This document shows positions 12,240-25,279 of a stretch of DNA of 64,000 bases, piece after piece. This DNA is from Plectrocnemia conspersa (taxonomy: Eukaryota; Arthropoda; Insecta; Trichoptera; Polycentropodidae). The notes below the pieces were generated by a model that was not told where the DNA came from, made no database searches, and worked only from the letters and a program-made list of their open reading frames with translations. Within the stretch, counting starts at the first letter, position 1. Every line of letters starts with the position of its first letter. Both the position numbers and the translations under genes were made by a program. The stretch is from assembly GCA_009617715.1 (NCBI GenBank), contig VTFK01000157.1, forward strand, positions 806,001 to 870,000, given 5' to 3'.

Positions 12240-14290
12240 AATTTTTACATTTCACTACAGAGCTACAAACTGATATTAATTATAAACACAAATTACATGT
12301 TTTTAATATACATTTAGTATATATATGTATTATTCAGAATACTTTTCAAACCTTTTCTAACGTATATTTGCCTGTAATAGAGTAACAAATATAACACCAT
12401 TTTTTCTTATATAAATCTATAAATATTTTTTAATAAAAGCAAAAAAATTTCATTCTTTCATCAAAAAATACAATATAAATATATCGCGTAACAAGACTAG
12501 CCCACTAATATGTATCTGAGATTATGATAAAAACAAAATTATATTTTAATATAAGCACAAAATGCAGATGTATAGCTTAATGTATCCTTCTAATTATAAA
12601 ATAGTTTTTAGTTCTTGCTTTTGCTTTTAAAAAAATCACAATTTATTGTAATCGCTTAAACACAACTAGATTACTTCTTAAAATATAATGAGCATTGAAA
12701 TAGTCTCAATACTATTCATATGTATTGCTACTATATATATATTTAATTTTATTATACGACATTTTAATACTTTTAGTTTCATAATAACATAACATAATTT
12801 TAATAATCCATTTAAAATCAGGTTGAATCTGTAGAGTTGTATAACGAACATACACATATAACGACCGTGTGCAAATGAGCTTTTGTGCGAAGCGCGATAT
12901 TAAAAAGTTATAACAGCTTCTCAAATGTCTGCTCGTGAATAGAACAAATTAAAGCTTTTTACGCGAAAAAGTTTCCTCGATGGTTGCACGTGGTTGAATA
13001 TGAAAAAAATAAAGCTTACGGGACATGCGATTTTTTTTTCACTTTGCATACAGAAAATATCAATAGAGAATTTTTTCACACGTGATTAAGTATTTTAGGA
13101 GATATTATTATTTTTATTTAATCACGCGACATACAAATTATTTACCTAAAATTATTTTTTTTCAATGCCTGACTTTTTCTTCTAAATAATGTTAGTAGTT
13201 TAAAAAGATACTTTCGTTTATAACTATTGCGTGACTTTCAAACCCAATATATGTGATAGATTGTTAAAATTATAGAAACACGACTTTGCGTTAAATATAG
13301 TAAGATAATAATTAACATTGTATGTTTTAAATTGGTATAAATTTAAATTACTGAAAAATTTTAGAGCCTCCATAATAGCCACCTGGGTATGTCTTGTTTA
13401 TGATTACTAATTCATATCAGTAAAAGTATGGTTAAAACTCCCGACTTACTAAGGACGCATATTTAAATTATTGTCAATTATTCAGCTAGTACCTTAATTT
13501 ATTACTTATTTTCTAGCCTAGCTTTAAGGTTTACCACATGAATTTTAATATTAATTTCTTTATAAATGTATTAAAATTATATTATATTCTTATTTTATGA
13601 TTATTTGTTAGTTGATAAAAGCATGCCAACATGGACCTAAGATATTTAATTAACTACTATCGGTCTAATTTTAATTTTAAATATTACTACTTTTTGTACC
13701 TGTATTTTTAATTATATATTGGTATTATGAAATAGAACTAATCAAGAAAAAGGCAGCAATATCTTAATATCTTTATTGATTGTCATGGCAAAGGCGCTTT
13801 TAGAGGTGCCTGTCAGGATTATTGCCTCAATCACACATGTGTTCAATGTCTACAAAACCAAACGAATACATATTTTTATTGCCATTTCTAGCTTTTATTT
13901 TATAATTGGAACATCAAAATATTACCTTCGGATTGCAACCCAAAATTGGGTCAATTTATTAAGTTGATGGCGAAATATTTTCAAAAATAGCAACCATACT
14001 GTTATCGAATTAGTTGATTAGATAACATGCTTGGTCAGCTATAACAATAATGAAAAAAGTGGAAGAGAAGAAACGTTTGAAAAAAAAAATATGATCGGAC
14101 ATTTAGAGATGCTAATAGTAAAATTGTATAGATACATATTATGTAATAAATACTGTTTGCAATCTGAATTATATACTTGACACCTGTGTATGCATTGTAT
14201 TATAAATAATTTGAGAAGCAAAAAAATAACATTAACAACGGTTTTTCCAATAAGATTTTCTACTAAATAAATTATATATTTAAATTAGAA
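12240..14290. other. AT-rich noncoding stretch
   Basis: No exon or transposon recognised. A small GC-richer patch at 12950-13030 (ggttgcacgtggttg) has no assignable function. Confidence 0.5.
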
Positions 14291-14296
14291 TATATA

Positions 14297-14430
14297 TCAG
14301 GCGCGTATGGTACAATACATTCCCTTCCGCTCGCTCGCGAGTTAAGTGACGAGAGTGAGTGAGAAATAAGGGCGTGCGGAACGCATATAACGTACGCCCA
14401 TATCTCTCACTAACTCTCGTCACATATTCA
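14297..14430. repeat. Fold-back element, copy 1
   Basis: Arms at 14346-14378 and 14391-14423 are complementary at about 29 of 33 positions around a 12-base centre, so the strand can form a long hairpin. The arms carry gtgacgagag and gggcgt blocks. The leader tcaggcgcgta at 14297 recurs at 42434 ahead of a related repeat. It encodes nothing recognisable. It could be a short fold-back transposon or MITE; no target duplication is clear. Confidence 0.7.
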
Positions 14431-14589
14431 GTCTATAATATTGTAACTCGTATAATTTTGTTACTTTATTTTCAACCGAAAGTACTGAGAAAAACACAAA
14501 TAAATTTGGGACTGTATCAAAAAATAATTTTTGCCAATATTTGGATGCATTCTACTAATCCAAAACTGAATTGAATATTAATTCATTAC

Positions 14590-15190
14590 TAATCTTAACT
14601 GCTACACTTCTGGTGGGTTGGACTTTGAATCGCAAAAGCTTTTTCTAAAATCATAATCAATATAAAAACTCACTGCCACATAAAACATGATTTACATGCC
14701 GACTTTGAATCACCAAAATTAACTTCAATCTCGTAAATCATCTCGCATACGTAATGCGCGCATAAAAATGTTTAATACGCACTCTGGCAACGTTACACGC
14801 ACACCACGTGCTCACCCGGTTGATGTAAACATTGTAATTTAAATTTCTGAAATGAATCACAGAAATTGTCAAGTGTCAAAAAGACACATTCACAATGCGG
14901 CCGGCGGGCGCGTTCCAACCCCATAATTTCATGCATAATCAAGCGTGAAAATTCTCTCAGCGGTCATTTACAGCTGAAATAAATAAGTCAGGGATTTGAG
15001 TTGACCTCTGCAGGTTTTAAATTTGAATAATTAATTTTTTAATTTAATTATAACGGCGCGAAAGCCGGTGAGTTTGAAACGCGGGTTAATTTTACAGTTG
15101 AACTTCTGCGGGCCGCAAAATGCGGCTTTGCTTATTTGTTGTTCACGTGTATATGTTCGTTTTAAGCTTATGCATATAATAATGAGCACG
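14590..15190. other. GC-richer noncoding island, candidate regulatory DNA
   Basis: Contains a CACGTG E-box near 14815, aatgcgcgcat near 14754, tgcggccggcgggcgcg near 14896, tgcataat near 14932, and a short hairpin in gcgggccgcaaaatgcgg near 15108. There are stops in all frames and no repeat ends. Motif matches of this size occur by chance, so regulatory function is inference. Confidence 0.35.
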
Positions 15191-15199
15191 GGGTAGATC

Positions 15200-18100
15200 T
15201 GAGGAAAATGAACAGCAATAAATATTTTTAATTTATTTTTACTATCACTAAAATTTGCTACTTATTCAGTAATAAACACATCAATTTTATTATTGTGTAT
15301 TCGATAAAAATCAAACATAATTGAAATAATTATAAATAAATAAATACCAAAATAAGTAATATTTGGGCCAATAAAAATAATTAACAATACCAAATTGAGC
15401 TCTTAATTTCTCTAAATTCATATCAATTACAGCACCGCAAACTATTATGCTGTAATGAATTTGGGTTGACCGAAACTGTACAATGAAGCGCGGTTGATTT
15501 AGTCTTGATTTGCACATTTAAAGGTAACAATGTATTTATGTGTTTGTAACCGAAACAGAACCTCCAAAGCCCTCCCAAAATTTATGGATTTTTTTATAAA
15601 TAATAGACAGACCCGAGGGGCTGGTTTTGCATGTTCGTATATTTTCATTAAGAATATCTTGTTTATATGATTTTAAATCAATATTTAATTATTAGGGATG
15701 TATAACAATTTAATATAAATTAGTTTAAATATATAGAAATAGTTAATTCAAGTTAGAATGAATTTAAGAAACAGGTAGAAATTGAAATTTTGACGGTAGA
15801 GTTTTTATATTTGATGGTATGGTATTTAATTAAAGCATTGTTTATTTTTTTTGACATTAGTAATGTATTAGTAAATGTAATAAATTTCATACTTATTTCT
15901 ACTTTTTATCTACCTTTTCTACAGTAGAACAGGTGGGACGAAACCCACGTTGTTCGTCCAACAAAACTATATTTAATGCACAAGTAATTATATATAAAAT
16001 ATTAATACATAGATATAAACTAGGTACCAGCCTATGAAAATTAAGTGAGTCATTGTCAGACCATGTATGAGTTTCTTTCGAGTAGCTGTTACGAGTAAAG
16101 AAAATGCTTATTTAGACCAAGAATACAATATCACTTAATGGTGTCCATTTGTTACAAGCTTACCCTATATACTCTTTGGACGTATGTGGTTTACTAATAA
16201 CGTGTTAATAATCCTTGTATTTATTGAATTTATTATGAGATTACGTCGAATCACACATCGGTTTGTAGAACTGCGTCTGTTTGGTTACAGATAAGCAAAC
16301 ACATTTATAATAGCTTGCTTTTTCGCGAAAAGCAAATACACGAAGCTGTTCTAGTGTGTAGAATATAAATTTTGTTTTCTTTACCGCTTCGGTTTGGGCG
16401 GTCAATTTATTTTGCTAGGCCCGTAAGTATTTAACCTGAAGTAGGCAAATCCCCCGGGGTATGTATTTCTGATGGATACCGTAAACTCGGGATATAAAAG
16501 GACTCTCTCTCGCTCTCATAACTTCATATCTAATAAAATAGACCACGCCGACTTTCAAATGTATCACTGGATACGCGGAAATCCATAATGGCTCAAAGAA
16601 CAGCCTTTGAGCCTTGGCTTATTTTGACTCGATTCATATTTCATGAGGAAAATTAAACGATACATACTAATTATAATGTAATGTATTGGACCCGAAGCTT
16701 CCTTTACTACCGCAAATTATACTTCTCTTTCTCAGAATTTTCATCGGTATAAAATTGCGGTTTTAATTCTAGGAATAATGAATAATAAAATAACGTTACA
16801 TGTTTGAGAATCATTGTGCCACTTATGTGTAGGTTAACTTTTAGTTAAAAGCTTATTCACACATTACACGTTAACACCATTCGAGAGATGTTGATCGACA
16901 TTGATTGCCTAAACCGAAACTCCTCACTTGTTTGTTAGAGAAATCACTCCCTTGGGATTTACGATATATAAAATTATCTACCTTGTATATCAAAATAAGC
17001 TTAAATTATAAAACTTTATTATAATAATATAAATATAATAATTATTAAACAGTTTAGGCAGATTTCAGCACTGTAAATGAGTTTTCGTATTTTTGCGAAT
17101 TTTTGAAACATTTTACAATTTTAAATTTATTATTTATTGTATTAATAATTAGAGATCATTTCTAAATCTCCCAATTTATTATAGATATATTTTAAATAAA
17201 ATTTAATCAGGTCCATACTATAATTTTATGTTATTAAAAAATAAAAAACCTAATAAAATTTTTATTGTTATAATTGATTTTATTATTTTTCGGCTACGTG
17301 TTTATTTTGGCACTTAGGCATTAATTACATATTAATATAAGGTTGTTTTTTTTATTTGAAAATACTGACATCAATTATAACATCTTAAGATCCCACGAAA
17401 TTACGGAATTAATTTGATTTTATCTCAAAATTTCGGGATTAATATAATATATAAATGGTATCCAATATATGAATAAATATCATTAAATTAGAGATTTTAA
17501 TAGAAAAGCTTATATTCGATAATCAAAATTATTTATTATAAATCAGAGACAACGTAAATATGATAGAATCAATAAAACGTAGATGTATAAGACTTGCCAC
17601 CGCCTCTTCAAAGTGAACAGTTTAATCAAATAAATTGTAAATCAAAAGAGTACATAGTTATGTATATAATACATATGGATTCTATAATCTAAGTGAATAA
17701 ACTAATTATAAATTTCTCTCTAAAGTATAAACCTTTAAAAAAGATTTTGGTGTATTTTTTGGATTAATAGTTGTATTGTGCGTTAATTTATCAATATTAA
17801 TTTGATTTTTCAGATAACAGATTGTAAAAATACCAAATTTTTGTTTACTGTTCAATACACAATACATTGTCTACAAAGCATATATTTTTATTTTCATTAG
17901 GTAATAAAATCATTATCATAAAAATGTTCTATATAATATTCTGTTTTATAAATTTTGCGTTAGAGCAAAGGATATGATTACATAAATTGTTAAAAAAGTC
18001 AAAATAGCAAATAGGCATATTTTTCGTCTTATAATTTATTTAATTTAAATCCATGTAAGCAAAAATTAAGGACATATCACACTTTTGAATCTTTAAGTGG

Positions 18101-19170
18101 TTATTAGAGACTCAAAACCGTTGATATCCCTAAGGAAGATAACACATAGTGAAGGGAGAGGCTATTTTTAAAACCTCAGAAATTTATTTTACTGAGCAAA
18201 ATCTTTCTTAAAAATCGGTATCAATTCAGTTCTAGATTCGTTTCTAAAAATTATTCAATTGGTTTTAATTTTGTTTAATGTAAAAATAATAGCTATTTTT
18301 TACATTGTAATAATTAATACATTCGAGTAAGTATTGTGTACCATAAGACATAAACTAAGGTTTGAGATTAAATTTCAGTGACATCAGTTAGAGTTTTAAA
18401 GATGAAAAATATATTAGGCGTTCTTCGTCAGTTGATAACGACAAACTGAAGGGAATTAGAACTATTCATGACAATTCGAAAGCTTTCAAAATGGTTATGA
18501 AGTACTTTAAACAACTAAGAAAATCTTGCAAAAGCTTGCAAAATGGGTGCCGCAGTAACTAAATAGACACAATTTTTTTTCAAATATACATTTTGTAACG
18601 TGCAATATTTCCCTAATTTATTTATCAGAAAGTGGCAAGAGAAATGTTTTAAGCAATAGCTTAACAAAAATCAAGCTCAAAAACAAATCGAAATTTCATC
18701 AAAATAAAATTATACTGATGGAATAATGTTTTTGAGTCTAAGCAAAATCATTACATCTGCTAGTTATTGTTAGAATAAAAAAATGCAACGAGATTCTGAA
18801 CCATAAATTTAGCTCTGAAAAAAGTGAAAATTTTATTGTAGGGCTAGAAACCCAAAATTTTAAAATATGTAAATAGAAATACATAGATGTATATAGAAAT
18901 ACTAGTATTAAAAGCAATGCTCTGAAGTATACTTTGTGATAATTTTTATGCCACTATTCTTTTACTCTTGCTCTTTAACACACGCATTATATTATTTGTT
19001 TTAATGCGTTAATTATAACTTGCATATTAAATATATAGTAAAATACAATATACAAATCTGCCAACCAATTATTCCACATAATTTCTAAAATACAACACGA
19101 GAGTGAGCTGACGTAATATTGTTTCTCTGATGTACTCTCGCAACTGTGTGCTTTGTGTTGGTATTTAATT
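15200..19170. other. Noncoding stretch with a possible core promoter
   Basis: Mostly AT-rich. A more balanced segment at 16380-16640 holds the possible TATA box listed separately. I see no exon, transposon protein or paired repeat ends elsewhere in it. Confidence 0.45.
16493..16500 (+). promoter_or_regulatory. Possible TATA box
   Basis: TATAAAAG follows a GC-rich stretch (cccccgggg at 16451) and is followed about 25-30 bp later by a pyrimidine-rich ctctctcgctctcataac that could serve as an initiator. No transcript start, donor site or coding frame downstream supports it, so a chance match is quite possible. Confidence 0.2.
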
Positions 19171-19179
19171 AGCGATATT

Positions 19180-19560
19180 ATCATCTGACAGCTCCGAGAG
19201 GAGCACCGTAGTGACACAACATGTTTTTCATCCCCCCAGCACTCGTACAGGTTAAATGACATACATGACGTGTTTCGTAAGCGGGCTGCTGCTGCGTAGG
19301 CCTGCCTACCCTCGGGGCACCAACCCCCAAACTGAGAGAGATGGGGGTATTTAGATGGCGACCGACGCCTTTCCTATCCACTATTCGAGTTCGCTTTTCA
19401 GTATTCAATCTTGGAACTGCGCTCGCAAGGGTTCATCGATTTTCATTTTGCCACCCACGACCCACCCCCACGATCGAGGGTTGAGCTCACATAAAAATAA
19501 TGGGCATCGCGACCCCATAAACTTTTTTTTTGTTTTCAAAGTCGAGTGCCAAATTAAATA
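19180..19560. other. GC-richer noncoding island
   Basis: Marked rise in GC with gctgctgctgcg near 19285, ggcctgcctaccctcggggc near 19299, and a C-rich ccacccacgacccaccccc near 19451. Open frames exist on both strands but have low-complexity or unrecognised translations, so I do not call a gene. It may be regulatory DNA or an unrecognised exon. Confidence 0.35.
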
Positions 19561-20269
19561 ATCCTTTCATTTTTTGTTCCCTTCACAAACGACCCTAATG
19601 TGATTACCGTTCAAATCTCAACGCCACTTCATTAAACTTCAATCGCTTTTCTTTTGCAAAAAATAAAACCCAATGCGAATTGATTTAACTGATTTTTTAG
19701 ATGAAACTTTGAAAATGCTTACAACGTTTCAAGTGCGGATTGTGTCGAACGAAACTTTAAAATTAAAGTTTCATTCGATCGATTGCAAAGTATTGCTTTC
19801 GTGTGTAAATTGAAATCTAAATTGAATTTCGAGCTTTAAAAGTTTTTTTCATATAATCCAGAATCTACGAATTAAATTTGCTTTAAATCACTTTGCAACA
19901 CCGTCTTTTTTGTTAGGATCTAAAAAATTCTATGCTTTCGTCCCAGTAACATTGTGCTTGCAGTGTGTTTAAAATAAAATCTGAATCATTAACTACATAA
20001 GTATGATATCTTTTCTAACGTGCAAAAAAATCGATAACAGGCTTGTTTCTGTACTGTGAAATAGCTTTAATAATAATGAAAGACCATTCATCGTCACTAA
20101 TTATCTCATAAAAGAAAAAACTATAAATGCCAATAATAATTCACCTATTAAGCGGCAAAGTGATAAATTGCTAGTGAAAAACATCAAATTAATGACTATC
20201 CTATTCAACTTAATAATTAGATTCAACTACTTTTCAACCTAATGCGAGGTTGCTCACATTTTAATTTTA

Positions 20270-21130
20270 CTGAAACCCGGAAAATAACCAGATGATATTG
20301 ACTCTTACAGACCGATAAATATTTTATTAGTTATGTAAAAAGTACTAGAAAAAATACTATAGAGGAACTTAATCTTTTGTCAAATCATAAATTTTGCGTT
20401 AGAAATACATATTTTACAATAAAGTTTATAAGTTTAAAAAACATATCAATGAAGACTTTGAAAATATAAAAAAAATAAGATATAACCTAGGTTTTTGACA
20501 AAGTTTGGCATCCCAGACTAACCTACAAAATGAAGAGACTTCTTCCACATAACATATTCATAAAAATCTAGTTTTACCTGAAAGATAGACACTTTTAAAT
20601 AAGGATCGGAGAAGTAAACAGAAGACTGTACTAATCATTATCAAATGTGCCTCAGGGCAGCGTTCTTGGACCGATACTGTATTTGTTATACACGATAGAT
20701 CTTCTTCAAACAAACTCATCAAAAATTGCTGATACCCTCAACGAGAAATTATACCAAATGCCCCAAAAATAGCATCGAAGACACTGTAAGATCATCTCGT
20801 AAAAGTCCAAGCTTGGCTCTCTAAATAGCGAATCAAAGCTAATGAAACTACAATAAATCAATACCTGTTACATCTATGCTTAACAAAGATAACTGCTCTT
20901 TGGTATCCCTTGGATTATGGAAAATGTTATCATAAGGAGACTTCGGCAAATATTGTGGAATACATCTCACATTTGAAACAAAAATAAACATCTGAGACTT
21001 TTACTTGCAGGCTGTACCATCTCACAGGACCTAATTCAGGTTTAGCATTAAAACAAAATGATAATATTTAACTCAATCATAAAACCAGCGAGGTCTTATG
21101 GAGCTCAGGTTATACCTTTCATATTCTAGA
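20270..21130 (+). pseudogene. Jockey-type LINE reverse transcriptase fossil
   Basis: Plus-strand translation, with stops and frameshifts, follows the order of a Jockey-clade reverse transcriptase. First comes KPGK...DSYRPINILL (20270-20330), the block at the start of the RT palm. Then a degraded stretch with FDKVWH near 20500. Then VPQGSVLGPILYLLYT (20647-20694), the RT motif just ahead of the catalytic Asp pair. Finally IKPARSYGAQ near 21080, from the RT thumb region. The YADD catalytic block has been lost: only IAD remains where it should be. The enzyme copies its own RNA into the genome at a nicked target. This copy is ancient and dead; its 5' endonuclease half is absent here. Confidence 0.85.
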
Positions 21131-21139
21131 TAGATTCTA

Positions 21140-23990
21140 GAATAAATTTAACCGTTCAACAATTTATAAGCTTTATAAAAAGTAACCAAAACTTTATTAT
21201 GAAACGGTTACCTAAAGATTAGAGAAACTGTGAAAATTGTATTTTGTTGTAATCAAGAAACTTGTTTAGGCTTACCGAATACATTTAGTTAAATAATGAT
21301 TATGTAAAAAAATAATTAAAAGGTAATTTTAATTTAATTCCAAAATAATATGCCTAATAAATATTTTTTAGTACTACTTGAATAATTACAGCATATTTGT
21401 TAGGTTTATAAGCAATACAGTTATAGAGTAAAATTTTTAATAATGATATTTCGCTTCCATAATTTTTGAACATATCCAATTCAAATCACATCTTTAATAC
21501 AGCAAGTATTCATCAAAAAATTGTCATTAAGAAAAGTTGATAATATATTGTCACTGACAATAATACTAAAAAATATTAAAAATTTAGTGTAACTAAACTA
21601 CGGTTTATACTTCCTATAAAGTAACTAGACTTTTTTTAACAACTTTGTATTTAACGTATTTTGTTTTATTCTTATAAATAATTTAAGCAACATATTACCT
21701 TAAAGTGAAAAATCCCTGGAGAATAAAATTACAGTGCAATAAAGAAACAGATTGGATTCCTTAATATTTGGTTTAAAACATTTTTTGGTAAATGTCAAAA
21801 AATAAAATTATGTATAGAGTTTCAAAGAAAATATATTAAACTTTTCAGTTAATAAATAATATTTTTAGATTAATCTATATAGTTATACTTATATATTACA
21901 AAAGTAATCAAATACTGATGAAAAATGCTCGCCTGGTAAAAAATAATCAATCTACATTATAAGAAAATATTTTTTATTAATATCTAGGGAATCCATTGGT
22001 AAGCATTTGTGAATTTTGCGCGATTGAGACTTTGATAAATGTTCAAAGAAATCATTCAAATCAGAATGACCGATGGAAGCTTTTTTGACAGCGATGGGAA
22101 ATATACGTATTCGTTTGTATAAAATCGTTTTTTAATCAATCAAAGCGTAGATAATAAATAGTTTCATATATGTACATACATATATACAATGAAATTTAAA
22201 ACACAGAAATTAATTTGATTGTCCTTGATACATATAAATTGTATAAACGTATACAAAATCCCATTTTACGCAATTCATTTTACGTAATGGAAAACTAGCG
22301 TTCAAGTTGGCGGTTAAACTCTATTATAATCGTAATTAACTTTTTATAATGACAACCGAGATTGTAATATAACTATATGCCGTAATGTATTCGCAACGTA
22401 TATTTTTTTACACAGCAAGTTTAATCTAAAAGTCTAAATAAAAAATATGGAACAAGGAAATGTCAAAACCGGAGAGAATACAAAATCAGGCATCGGAAAA
22501 AAAGTTTAAATATATGCTATTAATTTTTTTCATCTTTGTCGTTGTCCGACGCAAAGTTTCATCCCACTTTGAGTTCTTTCCATCGAAGACAATTTTTAGT
22601 GTGAAGATAGATAAAACTTCATGAATTATTAAAATGGTGAAGTGGGATGGAAAACTACTACAACATGACAAATAGCCAGTCACTTCTTGTAAAGTCTCTG
22701 ATGGAATAAATATACACTATATAAAATTTTAAAATATCCAAAGTTTAAATCATGTCATAATATAATTTACAAACATATATATAGTAAGTGAAATCATTTT
22801 TTTGTGTATTATATACATGTATTTTAAGTAATTATACATATATTCAAAAATGTAATCAAGGAAGCAAGGTTAATTAACCGTCTCATAAATCATAGTATCT
22901 ACTCATACATATATCATGAATAATAACTCTTTTGGCCACAGCCCTTTCATGTGTACAATCAAAATACCTCATACAATATAATAACAAAAAAATGTCATAT
23001 ATATTAAAAATTTGTTGTTTTTTTACACAATCATACTTTATCCTGATTTATGTGTTTGTAAAGTTATACGCTAATTACAAATGGCATTTGCTTTTCTATA
23101 GTCGGTTTTGTGGAAATATGAATAGTCTGTATTTTCGCTTTGATTAAATTCTCTCTTTTTATTTATTCATTGTATTTTTATTTTTTTATAATATATAATA
23201 GTATATTAATATTACAATAATTAAAATCGATACTTAAAAGCATTTTTGTATTAAATTTAAATATTTTTTTATTGTAAAGTAGCAAATGTTTTACTGTTAC
23301 TAAATTATAGTTTCTGTATAAGATTAAAATTCTGTAAAAAAATAATACTGATTTTATAGTGATTATTATAATTAAACGAATTACATATCTTTACGAATTA
23401 ATAAAAACAGTAATAAAAATTTACTAAAAATATATTTATGGTAAAGACAATATGTATTTAACAGATAATATCCAAGTCGAAGACCATAACATTAATTAAT
23501 GTAACCATCAAATATAACCGTTAGTCACCATTTACTCCTCGCCATGTACTCTACAATATTTGTGATTTTTTGGGGCAATCGCGAAGCAACCACATTGGTT
23601 TTTGTAAAAAATACACACACAAAAGATATACTAATGGTTTTTAAGAGTACATTAAAAAAGCAAAATTTAACAATACAGCCTAATTAGTAGAAATAAATAT
23701 TTTTCTATATGTTAAAGAATCTGTCAGAAATCGCATAAAAGGGTTATTATTAGCTAACTTTATGGATAGGTTTTCTGACACCTCGCATTTCAATTTACAT
23801 CAACATCACTCTGCCACTGCATTAAAAAACTTGTAAAATATAAATGTAATATGTATACCAGACAAAGAGACTGATATAGATCTAAAATATAATTTTTATG
23901 CATAGAAACCGGATTAAATGACTTCACGAGCCGTTTACGGCCCAGCAGCCGAGGTTTCTAATTTGCTTTATATATAAATATATGTATATT
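21140..23990. other. AT-rich noncoding stretch
   Basis: Very AT-rich with many short homopolymers. I see nothing I can assign. Confidence 0.55.
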
Positions 23991-24238
23991 ATTTATATAT
24001 AAAATTTCTGATTTCTCCAATTCTCTTTTTCTCTTTTATAATAAAATGTGGCGACCGCTCGCCACCCATTTTGGCACACAAAGAAAGTAACGATTTTATG
24101 TAAAAAAAATGCTTTCGAGAAAATACTCAATCTTTTTACCAGACGCCAGGGGTAATTACATTTTGTGAGCCAGGCAATTGATTTTCGGTCGTCAAACAGG
24201 AAGAGTAGCGCCATATCTCTTTAGAAGGGAGACTAAAC

Positions 24239-24296
24239 CTCTAAGCCTGACACGCCGAGGTTTTTGCTTTGGCTGGTTGGTGTCAGGCCTCTTAGC
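24239..24296. repeat. Short hairpin
   Basis: aagcctgacac (24243-24253) pairs with gtgtcaggcct (24280-24290), and after a two-base bulge ctaa pairs with ttag. The loop is 26 bases. It lies about 200 bp after a tgtggcgacc that resembles the start of LTR family A, so it may belong to a decayed LTR. Confidence 0.5.
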
Positions 24297-24639
24297 AAGG
24301 CATTATTGGAAAGCCGTTTCCATTCAAAACTGGTAATCTATAAAGCTTTGCTAACAAAAATTTAGATAAAATAAAAATCGATATTATCTTTGTTTTAGAA
24401 AGTACAGAATAATTATATAAATTAAGGTAAGTGTCGTTAGATCGATACGTGAGCCTAAAAGGGTTTCAACATAATAAACCTCTAGCCTATTTATAATGCT
24501 GATAGACCATATTAACATAATAACGCTTTTAGCGTATTATGCTCATATTAGTATAATAATTTATAATCTATATTTTTTTATATTATTATCCTTTCTCAAA
24601 GCATATTTATTCATGCTTAGTAATGGCAACCATAATCAC

Positions 24640-25270
24640 GGACGATCGTAAAATGCCTCGTCGGCAATTTGCGGTCACTTTTCGCCGATTTCGCAACATT
24701 TGCACACATCAATAAAACGCCGAGCGAGCTTCGAATAACTTTCGCATGTATTGCAATAATTTAAACTAAAGCTTGAGAACAAATTACAACTTGATACACA
24801 CCCAAGACACGAGATAAATTTGTTCTGGATTATGAGAACGAAGTGTCTCGCATGTGTTCCAACGTTATCGTATCAACAACAACGTTCACAAAGAGTTGAC
24901 GCGTATCTGAGCTTTTCGGGTGTTATTGCTCGCTAACGAAGACACAAAGACAGGAAAGCTCCGGTACTGCGGAGAGAAGAAAATATGGAAGTGGTATATA
25001 TGTACGTACATATATATACGAGTACATACAACTAGGTGTTTGAAAATGTGGCACAGCTGCGGTGTGGGCCAAGGGGTTGATTATCGCGGGACCCATCTTC
25101 GGTTTTATCCCATTGTTGAGCCCTCATACCATTAATAATTTTTCAAGTGCCCGTTCTGACGTCGGACGTGTCCTTAACTCGGTGTTAAACGACCGTAATG
25201 CTTTTATACATAGCCAATATTTTTCGAGGAAAGCTCTGCGCTCTTATCTATTTAAAATCTGAGCTTTGAA
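24640..25270. other. GC-richer noncoding islands
   Basis: Two patches, about 24640-24760 and 25060-25210. The second has an open plus-strand frame containing GLIIAGPIFGFIPLLSP, a hydrophobic stretch I cannot match to a family. It has no flanking splice consensus that I trust, so I do not call an exon. Confidence 0.3.
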
Positions 25271-25279
25271 TTTATCCAA

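Noticed and set aside
18987..19408. Two overlapping minus-strand frames with several cysteines
   Set aside because: Overlap in different frames, no recognised domain; more likely composition effects of the island.
24046..24300. Another tgtggcgacc start followed by GC-richer DNA
   Set aside because: Weak similarity over about 50 bp to LTR family A; no TATA box or polyadenylation signal in the expected places.
25062..25262. 66-residue plus-strand frame with a hydrophobic stretch
   Set aside because: No family match, no splice consensus that I trust, overlaps another chance frame.
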